64,000 nucleotides of DNA from Sinorhizobium numidicum (GTDB lineage Bacteria > Pseudomonadota > Alphaproteobacteria > Rhizobiales > Rhizobiaceae), in assembly GCF_029892045.1 (NCBI RefSeq), contig NZ_CP120368.1, forward strand, positions 1,238,001 through 1,302,000, read 5' to 3'. A program made the translations under genes and the position numbers. The notes beneath the pieces were generated by a model. That model ran no database searches. It worked only from the letters and a program-made list of their open reading frames with translations, and was not told the DNA's origin. Positions within the stretch are counted from its first letter, which is position 1; each line of letters opens with the position of its first letter. Shown in pieces: positions 8,661 to 16,987 of the stretch.

Positions 8661-8762
8661 GATCACGATGATTTTAGGTCAAATCGACCCAAGATCATAA
8701 ACGTGATCGATCTTAAAAAGTTAGGGCGGAAAACCGCGCACACTTTTCCTCAGCCCGCTCTA
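8661..8762. repeat. Composite rhizobial repeat: long inverted repeat plus RIME-like element
   Basis: GATCACG (8661-8667) and CGTGATC (8702-8708) are the ends of a long imperfect inverted repeat with inner arms ATGATTTTAGGTC and GACCCAAGATCAT. A truncated RIME-like part follows (TTAGGGCGGAAAACCGC to CCTCAGCCCGCTCT). The right end runs into the last codons and the TGA (8750-8752) of the convergent GST gene. Confidence 0.75.
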
Positions 8763-9343
8763 AATTTGGAATAGTCGGGAAAGTGCTTCTCGAACTTCGC
8801 CGGCCAGCTCGCGAGCCTCGGCCGGCCCGCCTGCCACTCGCCGCTGAAACGCAGCTCGACATAGTGCAGCAGCGCCGCCAGCGCGAAATGCCCGGCATTT
8901 AGCTTGCCCCCGGTCTTCGGCAAGTTTGCGTTGAGATGGTCCAGTCCGCGCTCTACCTTCTCCCACTGCCGGTCGATCCAGGGCTGATGCACCTTTTCAG
9001 GCGGATGGAACCGCTTTTCGTAGACGATCGCGAGCAGACTGTCGCAAATGCCGTCGCAGAGCGCCTCGAAGATCTCGACGTCCGTGCGCTTTGCGGCATT
9101 CTTCGGATAGAGCTTGCTCTTGGTCTCGCGGTCGAGGAAGTGCATGATCGCGCGGCTGTCGTAGATCGCCTTTCCGTCTGCGGTAATCAGCGTCGGGATC
9201 TTGCCGAGCGGATTGTTGCCGACCAGTTCCGCCGGATTGGCGTTGGTGTCCGTCAGCACACTTTCCGCAGCAATGCCGATGTGATGGGCGGCCATGCGGA
9301 CCTTGTTCGAATAGGGCGAGGCAGGCGAGTAGAGTATTTTCAT
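8750..9343 (-). CDS. Glutathione S-transferase family protein
   Basis: The 197-residue protein has the thioredoxin-like GST N-terminus MKILYSPASPYSNKVRMAAH with SPYS at the catalytic serine position, the cis-proline and glutathione-contact segment LGKIPTLITADGKAIYDSRAI, and a helical C-terminal domain. The ATG at 9343 is chosen because the homologous proteins begin at this beta strand; the in-frame codons upstream have no such similarity. The last residues (FRAG, then stop) are encoded inside a palindromic repeat, so the natural C-terminus may have been altered by repeat insertion. The substrate is unknown. Confidence 0.88.
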   Translation of the reverse strand: MKILYSPASPYSNKVRMAAHHIGIAAESVLTDTNANPAELVGNNPLGKIPTLITADGKAIYDSRAIMHFLDRETKSKLYPKNAAKRTDVEIFEALCDGICDSLLAIVYEKRFHPPEKVHQPWIDRQWEKVERGLDHLNANLPKTGGKLNAGHFALAALLHYVELRFSGEWQAGRPRLASWPAKFEKHFPDYSKFRAG

Positions 9344-9360
9344 CCGACGTCTTTCCATTG

Positions 9361-10071
9361 TCACGGTGCAGGAGGCAGCAACACCGTGCTCCTCCTGCAA
9401 GCTTGGCGATCCACTTCAGGGCAGGCTCTGAATTTCAATTCCTTGTCGAAGCAGATCCTGATTTCTTCGAGCAGCCTGCCTTCGCAGGTAACAGCGATCA
9501 TGTTTTTCGTCATGCCCGGATTTTTGGCTGCTAACGCCGCCTCGATCGCCGGCACGGAGAGGTCGCGCGGTCCGCCATTGGATGTGAGCTCGGGCGGGAT
9601 GGCGAGCCTTTCGCGCGCTGCACGTGTTACGGCGAAATAGTCGGCTTGGCGCAGTCCTGAACAACTGCCGTGCTTGCGCCACTGATGGCCGATCAGCCCC
9701 ATTGAGGGAATGAGGTCGAGATATTGTCGACCGAGCGCCTCGGGCACGCGGTCCGATTGCCGCGTTGGGCAGAATTCCGGATAGCCGTCTTCGTTCTGCG
9801 GCCAGAGCCCGTGCACGATCAGGCCATGTCCGCTGCCGGCCTCGCATTGATCGGATTTTCCTTTCGGATCGTTGGCGTCGCACCAGGTTGGCGACCAGGA
9901 TAGCGAAAGGACGTAGAAGTCGAACCCTTTGCCGACGGGGACTGTCACCGACGCTGCGGCTTTTTCAGTATCGGTTCTGGTGCTCGGCAGCGTGTTCTTG
10001 GCACCTTCGTCGCTGCAGCCGGCAATCGCCAGAATACCGACGAGCGTCGGCAGCAGCTTTCTTGCAGCCAT
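9361..10071 (-). CDS. Ribonuclease T2 family lipoprotein
   Basis: A 236-residue secreted RNase: both catalytic signatures of the T2 family are intact, VHGLWPQ (His87) and HQWRKHGSC (His129, Lys133, His134). The enzyme cleaves single-stranded RNA through a 2',3'-cyclic phosphate. The N-terminus MAARKLLPTLVGILAIAGC carries a lipobox (I-A-G-C19), so the mature enzyme is probably lipid-anchored in the periplasm. The start ATG at 10071 shares its A with the stop of the upstream gene (TGATG), indicating translational coupling. A longer frame upstream overlaps that gene and is unlikely. Confidence 0.9.
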   Translation of the reverse strand: MAARKLLPTLVGILAIAGCSDEGAKNTLPSTRTDTEKAAASVTVPVGKGFDFYVLSLSWSPTWCDANDPKGKSDQCEAGSGHGLIVHGLWPQNEDGYPEFCPTRQSDRVPEALGRQYLDLIPSMGLIGHQWRKHGSCSGLRQADYFAVTRAARERLAIPPELTSNGGPRDLSVPAIEAALAAKNPGMTKNMIAVTCEGRLLEEIRICFDKELKFRACPEVDRQACRRSTVLLPPAP

Positions 10072-10514
10072 CAACGAAGCGAAGCGCAATGGGCGCCGTA
10101 GACATACCAGGGGTCGAGGCCGCCGACGCAGAACTCGATACTGGAGCCCACGCCGGCAAAACCCCATGGCCGCTCTATCAGGTACCACAGCGGCCGCCGC
10201 TCACCGTCCGTCATCACGGCGGTTGCATAGCAATACTCGCGCTCCACCAGATGTGTGTAGTCCCGCGGCTCGAAGCGGCTCTGACCCATGTCGCGGATTT
10301 CGGCGATCGCAAGGTCGGCATGAAGATAGTTCGCAGCCTTGTAGTCAAAGCGCCGGGTGATGAAACCCAGAACGGAGGGATTGCTGCAAATGCCCGTGTC
10401 ATGGGCCACCCGGGGGGCGGGGCCCCCCACATAATCCGCTGCGGCAGCGCCGGTACTTGCGCCGGCGGCGAGGGAAAGCGAAAACAGAAGCGTTGCGGCG
10501 AGCTTGCGAGTCAT
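10071..10514 (-). CDS. Small exported protein coupled to RNase T2, unknown function
   Basis: The 147-residue precursor has a good signal peptide (MTRKLAATLLFSLSLAAGAS, cleavage near GAAAA) and four cysteines in the mature part (GICSNP, REYCYAT, EFCVGG, AHCASL), suggesting two disulfides in the periplasm. I do not recognise the family. ATG 10514 is chosen because AGGGAG lies six bases upstream; ATG 10520 directly abuts that sequence. It overlaps the RNase T2 start through TGATG, so the two proteins are probably made together. A role as folding partner, specificity factor or inhibitor of the RNase is only inference. Confidence 0.75.
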   Translation of the reverse strand: MTRKLAATLLFSLSLAAGASTGAAAADYVGGPAPRVAHDTGICSNPSVLGFITRRFDYKAANYLHADLAIAEIRDMGQSRFEPRDYTHLVEREYCYATAVMTDGERRPLWYLIERPWGFAGVGSSIEFCVGGLDPWYVYGAHCASLR

Positions 10515-10565
10515 GGCCATCTCCCTGAATCCTCTCGAGAGATTGGAGCCACAGGGCTTCATCCG

Positions 10566-11447
10566 TCAAGGGCCTCGGTTGAGAGGCGCTTCGCCGCGCA
10601 GCCAGAAGCAGCGAGCTGACGCGAAACGGTCCTGGGCGAGACGAGTCTTCAGGAAAGGCAGCAGTGTGTCCAGTTCGCCCTTCAGCGTGTAGGGCGGGTT
10701 GACGACGATAAGGCCAGATCCCGCGAGCCCCGTTATGTGGCGATCGCTGCGGACCGAGAGCTCGGCGCAGAGCATTTTCGTGATCTCCAGCGCCTTCAGC
10801 GCCTCGTGGAAATCCTTTATTGGCGCGCCCTTCTTCAGCGGATACCAGAGGCAGAAGATGCCACTCGAAAAACGCCGATAGGCCTTGGCAAGGCCGTCGA
10901 CGAGCCGCTCATATTCGCCTTCGACCTCGAAGGGTGGGTCGACGAGAACGAGGCCGCGCTTCTCCTTCGGCGGCAGATGGGCGCCAAGCGCCAGCCATCC
11001 GTCGAGCCGGGTGATGCGGCTCTGGAAGTCGCCGTCGAATAGCCGGTGCAGGATTTCGTAGTCGTCCGGGTGGAGTTCCATCGCCGAGAGCCTGTCCTGC
11101 GGACGGAAGAGCATGCGGGCGAGCTTCGGCGAGCCGGGATAATGGGTGAGCCCGCCCTCCGGTCCGCCCTCCGGATTGAGATCGCGAACGGCTGACAGAT
11201 AAGGTTCCAGGATCGCGGCGACCGGCGCGGGCAGCTCCGCGTCGATCAGTCGTCCAATGCCCTCGCGCCACTCTCCTGTCTTCTGCGCCTCTTCGCTGGA
11301 AAGGTCGTAAAGCCCGATGCCGGCATGGGTGTCGAGCACCCGAAAGGCCTTGTCCTTCTGCTTGAGATAGGTGACGAGCCGCGCCAGCACCGCGTGCTTC
11401 AAAACATCGGCGAAATTGCCCGCGTGGTAGATATGCCGGTAGTTCAT
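10566..11447 (-). CDS. rlmJ: 23S rRNA (adenine(2030)-N6)-methyltransferase RlmJ
   Basis: This 293-residue protein matches RlmJ, which methylates A2030 of 23S rRNA. The N-terminus MNYRHIYHAGNFADVLKH is the family signature; it is followed by the SAM-binding segment LDTHAGIGLYDL and the N6-adenine methyltransferase catalytic motif DPPFE (LVLVDPPF) near residue 175. Length is slightly over the E. coli protein (about 280). It is transcribed away from the divergent molybdopterin oxidoreductase gene and shows no operon partner with overlap. Confidence 0.94.
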   Translation of the reverse strand: MNYRHIYHAGNFADVLKHAVLARLVTYLKQKDKAFRVLDTHAGIGLYDLSSEEAQKTGEWREGIGRLIDAELPAPVAAILEPYLSAVRDLNPEGGPEGGLTHYPGSPKLARMLFRPQDRLSAMELHPDDYEILHRLFDGDFQSRITRLDGWLALGAHLPPKEKRGLVLVDPPFEVEGEYERLVDGLAKAYRRFSSGIFCLWYPLKKGAPIKDFHEALKALEITKMLCAELSVRSDRHITGLAGSGLIVVNPPYTLKGELDTLLPFLKTRLAQDRFASARCFWLRGEAPLNRGP

Positions 11448-11533
11448 AAGCGCCGCCGATGGCTATGATCAATTGTTGCGATGGATGGGCGAATGGGCTT
11501 TGAGCGCCCCTACGGATGCCATATAGAAAAGCC

Positions 11534-13654
11534 ATGAACGTTTCGACCCCCATCAGAGCAGAAAAATCGATCGGCCATTCCGTCTGTCCGCACGACTGTC
11601 CCTCGGCCTGCGCGCTGGAAATAGACCTGACGGCCGAAGGACGGATCGGCCGCGTGCGCGGCGCTGCCGAAAACAGCTATACGGCCGGCGTCATCTGCGC
11701 CAAGGTGGCGCGCTATTCCGAGCGCATCTATCATCCCGGCCGGCTGATGGTGCCGCAGCGCCGCGTCGGCGCCAAGGGCGAAGGCACCTGGCAGGAGATT
11801 TCCTGGGAGGCGGCACTCGATGAGATCGCCGACCAGTTCGTGAAGGCCGAGCAGAAGCACGGCGCGGAAGCGGTCTGGCCCTATTTCTACGCCGGCACCA
11901 TGGGTCAGGTTCAGCGCGACTCCATCGAGCGGCTGCGCCACGCCAAGCGCTATTCCGGCTTCTTCGGCTCGATCTGCACCAACATGGCCTGGACGGGCTT
12001 CACCATGGCGACCGGCAGCCTGCGGGGACCCGACCCGCGAGAAATGGCCAAGTCCGATTGCGTCGTGATCTGGGGCACCAATGCGGTGGCGACGCAGGTC
12101 AACGTGATGACCCACGCGGTCAAGGCGCGCAGGGAACGCGGCGCCAAGATCGTCGTCATCGACATCTACGACAATCCGACCGTCAAGCAGGCCGATATGG
12201 GCCTGGTGCTGAAGCCGGGCACCGATGCCGCTCTCGCCTGCGCCGTCATGCACATTGCCTTCCGCGACGGCTATACCGACCGCGCCTACATAGCGGAATT
12301 CGCCGACGATCCCGCGGGCCTCGAGGCGCACCTGCAGACACGTGGTCCCGAATGGGCTGCCGCTATCACCGGCCTTTCGGTGGACGAGATCGAGGCCTTC
12401 GCCAAGCTCGTCGGTACGACGCCCAAGACCTATTTCCGCCTTGGCTACGGCTTCACCCGCCAGCGCAACGGTTCGGTCGCAATCCACGCGGCAGCGTCCG
12501 TTGCGACAGTCCTCGGCTCCTGGAAGCATGAAGGCGGCGGCGCCTTCCATTCGAACAATGACATCTTCAAGCTGGACAAGCGCGAACTCGTCGGCACCGC
12601 GCTGCATGATCCGGACGTGCGCATGCTCGATCAATCGCAGATAGGCCGCGTGCTGACCGGCGATGCCGAGGCGCTACGCCATCGCGGCCCCGTGACGGCG
12701 CTCCTGATCCAGAACACCAATCCCGTCAACGTCGCGCCGGAGCAACGACTGGTGAAACGGGGCTTCCTGCGCGACGATCTTTTCGTGGCGGTGCACGAAC
12801 AGTTCATGACCGATACAGCCCAACTGGCGGACATCGTTCTGCCGGCGACCATGTTCCTGGAGCATGACGATCTCTACCGCGGCGGCGGGCATCAGCACAT
12901 TCTGATCGGTCCGAAGGTGGTCGAGCCGCCGCCGACGGTGCGCACCAATCTGTTCGTCATCGAGGAATTGGCAAAACGCCTCGGCATCGCCGATCGCCCC
13001 GGCTTCGGCCTGACGGAGCGTCAACATATCGATCGATTGCTCGGCAATTACGGCGTGGACTACGAAGAGATGAAGCAGAGAAAATGGCTCGATTGCCAGC
13101 CGGCGTTCGAGGAAGCGCATTTTCTCAACGGCTTCGGACATCCGGACGGTAAGTTCCGATTCAAAGCGGATTGGACCGGCACGGCCGCCCCCAATAGGCC
13201 GCCGAAGTCGATGGGCCCACAGGGGCCGCATGCCCGGCTTCCGCAGTTCCCCGATCACGTCGATCTGATCGAGGTCGCCGACGAGCACCACCCGTTCCGG
13301 CTGGCAACCTCGCCGGCGCGCTCCTTCTTGAATTCGACCTTCGCCGAAACGCCGTCCTCGATCCAGAAGGAAGGGCGGCCCGAGGTGATGATCCATGCGG
13401 AGGATGCGGCCGAACTCGGCATTGCCGACGGCGATATCGTCAGGCTCGGCAACGAGCGCGGCGAAATCCGCCTGCACGCGAGGATCGGCGGCGGCGCGCG
13501 CCGCGGTGTGGTCATCGCCGAAGGGCTCTGGCCGAACGGCGCCCATCTCGACGGCGAGGGGATCAATGTTCTGACCGGTGCCGATGCGGTCGCTCCCTAT
13601 GGCGGCGCGGCCTTCCACGACAACCGGGTCTGGGTGCGGCCGGCCGGCAATTGA
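11534..13654 (+). CDS. Molybdopterin-dependent oxidoreductase with 4Fe-4S cluster (DMSO reductase superfamily)
   Basis: The protein is about 706 residues long. The N-terminal cluster motif is C-x3-C-x3-C (CPHDCPSAC) with a fourth cysteine in GVICAK, followed by the bis-MGD cofactor domains (WGTNAV, the LIQNTNPVNVAP region) and a C-terminal molydopterin-dinucleotide-binding domain (RLGNERGEIRLHA). No Tat signal is visible, so it should be cytoplasmic. The physiological substrate cannot be told from sequence; many rhizobial relatives are annotated only as molybdopterin oxidoreductases. ATG 11534 (MNVSTPIRAEKSIGHS) is preferred; ATG 11516 in the same frame would add six residues. Confidence 0.88.
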   Translation: MNVSTPIRAEKSIGHSVCPHDCPSACALEIDLTAEGRIGRVRGAAENSYTAGVICAKVARYSERIYHPGRLMVPQRRVGAKGEGTWQEISWEAALDEIADQFVKAEQKHGAEAVWPYFYAGTMGQVQRDSIERLRHAKRYSGFFGSICTNMAWTGFTMATGSLRGPDPREMAKSDCVVIWGTNAVATQVNVMTHAVKARRERGAKIVVIDIYDNPTVKQADMGLVLKPGTDAALACAVMHIAFRDGYTDRAYIAEFADDPAGLEAHLQTRGPEWAAAITGLSVDEIEAFAKLVGTTPKTYFRLGYGFTRQRNGSVAIHAAASVATVLGSWKHEGGGAFHSNNDIFKLDKRELVGTALHDPDVRMLDQSQIGRVLTGDAEALRHRGPVTALLIQNTNPVNVAPEQRLVKRGFLRDDLFVAVHEQFMTDTAQLADIVLPATMFLEHDDLYRGGGHQHILIGPKVVEPPPTVRTNLFVIEELAKRLGIADRPGFGLTERQHIDRLLGNYGVDYEEMKQRKWLDCQPAFEEAHFLNGFGHPDGKFRFKADWTGTAAPNRPPKSMGPQGPHARLPQFPDHVDLIEVADEHHPFRLATSPARSFLNSTFAETPSSIQKEGRPEVMIHAEDAAELGIADGDIVRLGNERGEIRLHARIGGGARRGVVIAEGLWPNGAHLDGEGINVLTGADAVAPYGGAAFHDNRVWVRPAGN

Positions 13655-13677
13655 GTTTGCATTGATGGGGACTTCGA

Positions 13678-14274
13678 ATGACAAAACATGCCGACCCGCG
13701 CTTCCGGATCATCGACCGCCGGACTCTTTTGAACGGCTTCATCAATATCGAGCAGATCACTCTTGAGCAGCAGATGTCGGACGGTAGTACCGCGCGGCTC
13801 GTGCGCGAAGTGCACGACCACGGCCGGGCTGCGACGATCCTGCTCTTCGACACCGAGCGAGAATTGATCGTTCTCGTCCGCCAGCTTCGCATTCCCGTCT
13901 TTCTGCAGGGCGAGCCGGGATACCTGATCGAAGCTCCGGCGGGCCTTCTCGACGGCGAGGCGCCGGAAGTGGCGATCTGCCGTGAAGCGATGGAGGAAAC
14001 CGGCTATCAGATCGAGAGCGCCATGCATCTGTTCGACGCCTATATGAGCCCGGGTTCGCTAACCGAACGAACGAGTTTCTTCCTGGGACGCATCGACATT
14101 TCCAAGAAAGTGACGGCAGGCGGTGGGCTCGTGCACGAGGGCGAAGACATCGAGGTATTGGAAATTCCCTTCGATGAGGCAGTCGCGATGATCGGCGCCG
14201 GCGAAATCTGCGATGCCAAAACCATCATGCTCTTGCAATGGGCCAGTCTTAACCGCGATTCCCTGTTCGGCTAA
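13678..14274 (+). CDS. Nudix hydrolase, NudK-like
   Basis: The 198-residue protein carries a Nudix box E-x7-REAMEETGY (DGEAPEVAICREAMEETGYQ), with alanine at the usual leading glycine as in the ADP-sugar/GDP-mannose pyrophosphatase NudK branch (APAGLLD). That branch hydrolyses GDP-mannose or ADP-ribose in the cytoplasm with Mg2+. The match to NudK extends over the whole length, including YMSPGSLTER before the C-terminal strand. It starts 23 bases after the molybdopterin oxidoreductase stop, so it may be co-transcribed with it, although no functional link is evident. Confidence 0.85.
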   Translation: MTKHADPRFRIIDRRTLLNGFINIEQITLEQQMSDGSTARLVREVHDHGRAATILLFDTERELIVLVRQLRIPVFLQGEPGYLIEAPAGLLDGEAPEVAICREAMEETGYQIESAMHLFDAYMSPGSLTERTSFFLGRIDISKKVTAGGGLVHEGEDIEVLEIPFDEAVAMIGAGEICDAKTIMLLQWASLNRDSLFG

Positions 14275-14377
14275 GTCTCTGATCCATAACCATATAATAC
14301 ATTACCGATATTTCACTTCCTGATCGTGATCCGGTGCGCTAAAGCGCTCGTGTCTTCCTCAATGATACGGGCGAACC

Positions 14378-16987
14378 ATGACGTCCTCCTCGAACGAGCT
14401 TGAAGCGAACGACGATCAGCAGGCCGACGATGGATGGCGGCCGTTTCTGAGGCGCAATCAGCGTTACATTTCCGCCATCGGCACGCTTTTGATAATCGCG
14501 CTCTTCGGGGCAGCGATCTTCCACCTGACCGCCGAAGTGCAGTACGACGACGTCACCTCCGCGCTGGCCGATACCCGCTGGACGTCGATCGCTGCGGCGA
14601 TCCTGTTCACTGCGCTGAGCTTTTTTGCGCTTACCTTCTACGATGTCGGCGCGCTCGATTATATCAAGCGGAAGCTTCCCTATGCCGATGTCGCGCTCAC
14701 GGCCGCCTGCGCCTACGCGGTCGGCAATACTGCCGGTTTCGGCCCGTTAAGCGGCGGCGCGATCAGGTACCGGTCCTATTCCCGGCTTGGTCTGGAGCCG
14801 GAAGACATCGCCCGCATCATCGCCTTCGTCACGCTCGCCTTCGGCCTCGGCCTTGCGACGGTCGGCTGCCTCAGCCTGCTCACCGTCGCAGAATATGTCG
14901 CGCCGCTGACCGGGCTTGAGCCCTTCTGGTTGCGGGCGATTGCAATTGTGGTGCTTGCCGGCCTGCTGATGGTGCTCGTCGTGGCGCGCAACGGCCATGA
15001 GTTCAGCCTCGGTCGCCTCACCCTTCGCCTGCCGGATTCCAAGGTTTCCTCGCGGCAGTTTCTGGTGACGGCACTCGATCTCGGCGCATCCGCGACGGTT
15101 CTCTATGTCCTTCTGCCTGCCGGAGCAATTGGCTGGCCGGCCTTCCTGGCGATCTATTGCGTCGCAGTCGGTCTCGGTGTGCTGAGCCACGTGCCCGCTG
15201 GACTCGGCGTCTTCGAAACCGTGATCGTAGCGACCCTCGGACGCGCGGCCGATGTCGATACGATCCTCGGCGCGCTGGTCCTTTATCGTCTCATCTATCA
15301 CGTGCTGCCGCTGCTGATCGCTATTATCGTGATCATCGGTATGGAAGTCCGTCAATTCGCCGGTCATCCGGCGGCATCCAGCCTGCGCCGTGTCGGCGGT
15401 CGCCTGACGCCTCTCCTGCTGGCGACGCTCGCGCTCGTGCTCGCACTCATGCTCGTTCTTTCGAGCGTGACGCCGACACCCCACGAGAACCTCGCCTTCC
15501 TCCAAAATTATGTTTCTCTTCCGATCATCGAGGGAGCGCACTTCCTCGCGAGCTTGCTTGGGCTGGTGCTCGTCATCGTCGCGCGTGGACTGGCGCTGCG
15601 GCTCGACGGTGCCTGGTGGGCCTCGATCGTCATCGCTCTGGCCGCGCTCATGCTTTCCCTGTTGAAAGCTGTGGCCGTCGGAGAAGCGGCCATGCTCGCC
15701 TTCTTCCTAGGCGGGCTGCTCGTCAGCCGTCGTCTCTTCGTCCGCCCTGCCTCGCTCTTCGGTCAGGCGCTGACACTGCCCTGGCTGACAGCCCTTGGCG
15801 TCATCTGCTTCGGGGCGTTCGTTGTCCTGCTCTTCGTTTATCGGGACGTCGAATACAGCCATGAACTCTGGTGGCAGTTCGAGTTTTCCGCCGAGGCGCC
15901 GCGTGGGCTTCGCGCCCTGCTCGGCGTCACGATCGGCGCGAGTGCCGTGGCGATTTGGAGCCTGATGCGCCCCGCCACGACAGCGATAGAGCCGGCTTCC
16001 GAGGACGAGATGGAGCGGGCGATCGCCATCGTCGATAGCCAGGACATGTCGGACGCCAATCTGGTGCGGATGGGCGACAAGAGTATCATGTTCTCGTCCG
16101 ACGACCGCGCCTTCATCATGTATGGCCAGCGGGCGCGCTCATGGATCGCGCTTTTCGATCCGGTCGGCCCGCCGGACGCCTGGCCGGACCTTATCTGGCA
16201 ATTCATCGAGACAGCCCGCGCCAACGGCTGCCGCGCCGTATTCTACCAGGTTTCGCCGTTGGGCCTCGCATACTATGCGGATGCGGGATTGCGCGCTTTC
16301 CGCCTTGGCGAGCTGGCCCTGGTCGACTTGACGCGGTTCGAGCTCAAGGGGGGAAAATGGGCCAACCTGCGCCAGCAGGTCAGCCGGGGGCAACGCGAGG
16401 GGTTGGAATTCTCTGTGGTCGAACCCTCGGACGTGCCTGGTATCCTGCCGGAACTGGCTGCCATATCCGACGCCTGGCTTGCGCATCACAGCGCGCGAGA
16501 AAAAGGTTTCTCGCTCGGCGCGTTCGACCCGGAATACCTGGCCTCGCAGCCGGTGGCGATCCTCAAATGCCAAGGCCGTATCGTCGCCTTCGCCAATGTC
16601 CTCGTCACTGGCACTCGGGAGGAAGCCTCAGTGGATCTGATGCGATTCTCGCCGGATGCGCCTAAAGGATCGATGGATTTCCTCTTCGTGCAGCTGATGG
16701 AGCACCTGAAAGCGCAAGGCTATCGGCACTTCAATCTCGGCATGGCGCCGCTTTCCGGCATGTCCTCGCGGCAGATCGCGCCGGCATGGGATCGGGCGGG
16801 CAACGCCTTCTTCGAGCATGGCGAGCGCTTCTACAATTTCAAGGGATTGCGCGCCTTCAAATCCAAATTTCACCCGCGCTGGCAGGCGCGTTATCTCGTG
16901 GCGAGCGGTGGCCTCAATCCGATCCTCGCTTTGATGGATGCAACGTTCCTGATCGGCGGCGGGCTGAAAGGGGTGATAACGAAATGA
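14378..16987 (+). CDS. lpiA: Bifunctional lysylphosphatidylglycerol synthase/flippase (MprF/LpiA)
   Basis: The 869-residue protein has a large N-terminal membrane region (about 14 helices, residues 20-530) corresponding to the flippase domain, and a soluble C-terminal DUF2156 domain (about 535-860) that transfers lysine from Lys-tRNA to phosphatidylglycerol; typical segments are GDKSIMFS, FYQVSP and FNLGMAPLSGM. Lysyl-PG lowers the negative surface charge and protects against cationic peptides. In rhizobia the gene is known as lpiA (low-pH inducible). Its stop overlaps the acvB start by four bases (ATGA), matching the known lpiA-acvB operon. The substrate PG is made through PgsA, encoded at 3.9 kb. 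Confidence 0.95.
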   Translation: MTSSSNELEANDDQQADDGWRPFLRRNQRYISAIGTLLIIALFGAAIFHLTAEVQYDDVTSALADTRWTSIAAAILFTALSFFALTFYDVGALDYIKRKLPYADVALTAACAYAVGNTAGFGPLSGGAIRYRSYSRLGLEPEDIARIIAFVTLAFGLGLATVGCLSLLTVAEYVAPLTGLEPFWLRAIAIVVLAGLLMVLVVARNGHEFSLGRLTLRLPDSKVSSRQFLVTALDLGASATVLYVLLPAGAIGWPAFLAIYCVAVGLGVLSHVPAGLGVFETVIVATLGRAADVDTILGALVLYRLIYHVLPLLIAIIVIIGMEVRQFAGHPAASSLRRVGGRLTPLLLATLALVLALMLVLSSVTPTPHENLAFLQNYVSLPIIEGAHFLASLLGLVLVIVARGLALRLDGAWWASIVIALAALMLSLLKAVAVGEAAMLAFFLGGLLVSRRLFVRPASLFGQALTLPWLTALGVICFGAFVVLLFVYRDVEYSHELWWQFEFSAEAPRGLRALLGVTIGASAVAIWSLMRPATTAIEPASEDEMERAIAIVDSQDMSDANLVRMGDKSIMFSSDDRAFIMYGQRARSWIALFDPVGPPDAWPDLIWQFIETARANGCRAVFYQVSPLGLAYYADAGLRAFRLGELALVDLTRFELKGGKWANLRQQVSRGQREGLEFSVVEPSDVPGILPELAAISDAWLAHHSAREKGFSLGAFDPEYLASQPVAILKCQGRIVAFANVLVTGTREEASVDLMRFSPDAPKGSMDFLFVQLMEHLKAQGYRHFNLGMAPLSGMSSRQIAPAWDRAGNAFFEHGERFYNFKGLRAFKSKFHPRWQARYLVASGGLNPILALMDATFLIGGGLKGVITK

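Noticed and set aside
11510..12634. 374-codon minus-strand frame opposite the molybdopterin oxidoreductase
   Set aside because: It is a shadow of the coding strand with high Arg/Asp/His content and no family similarity.
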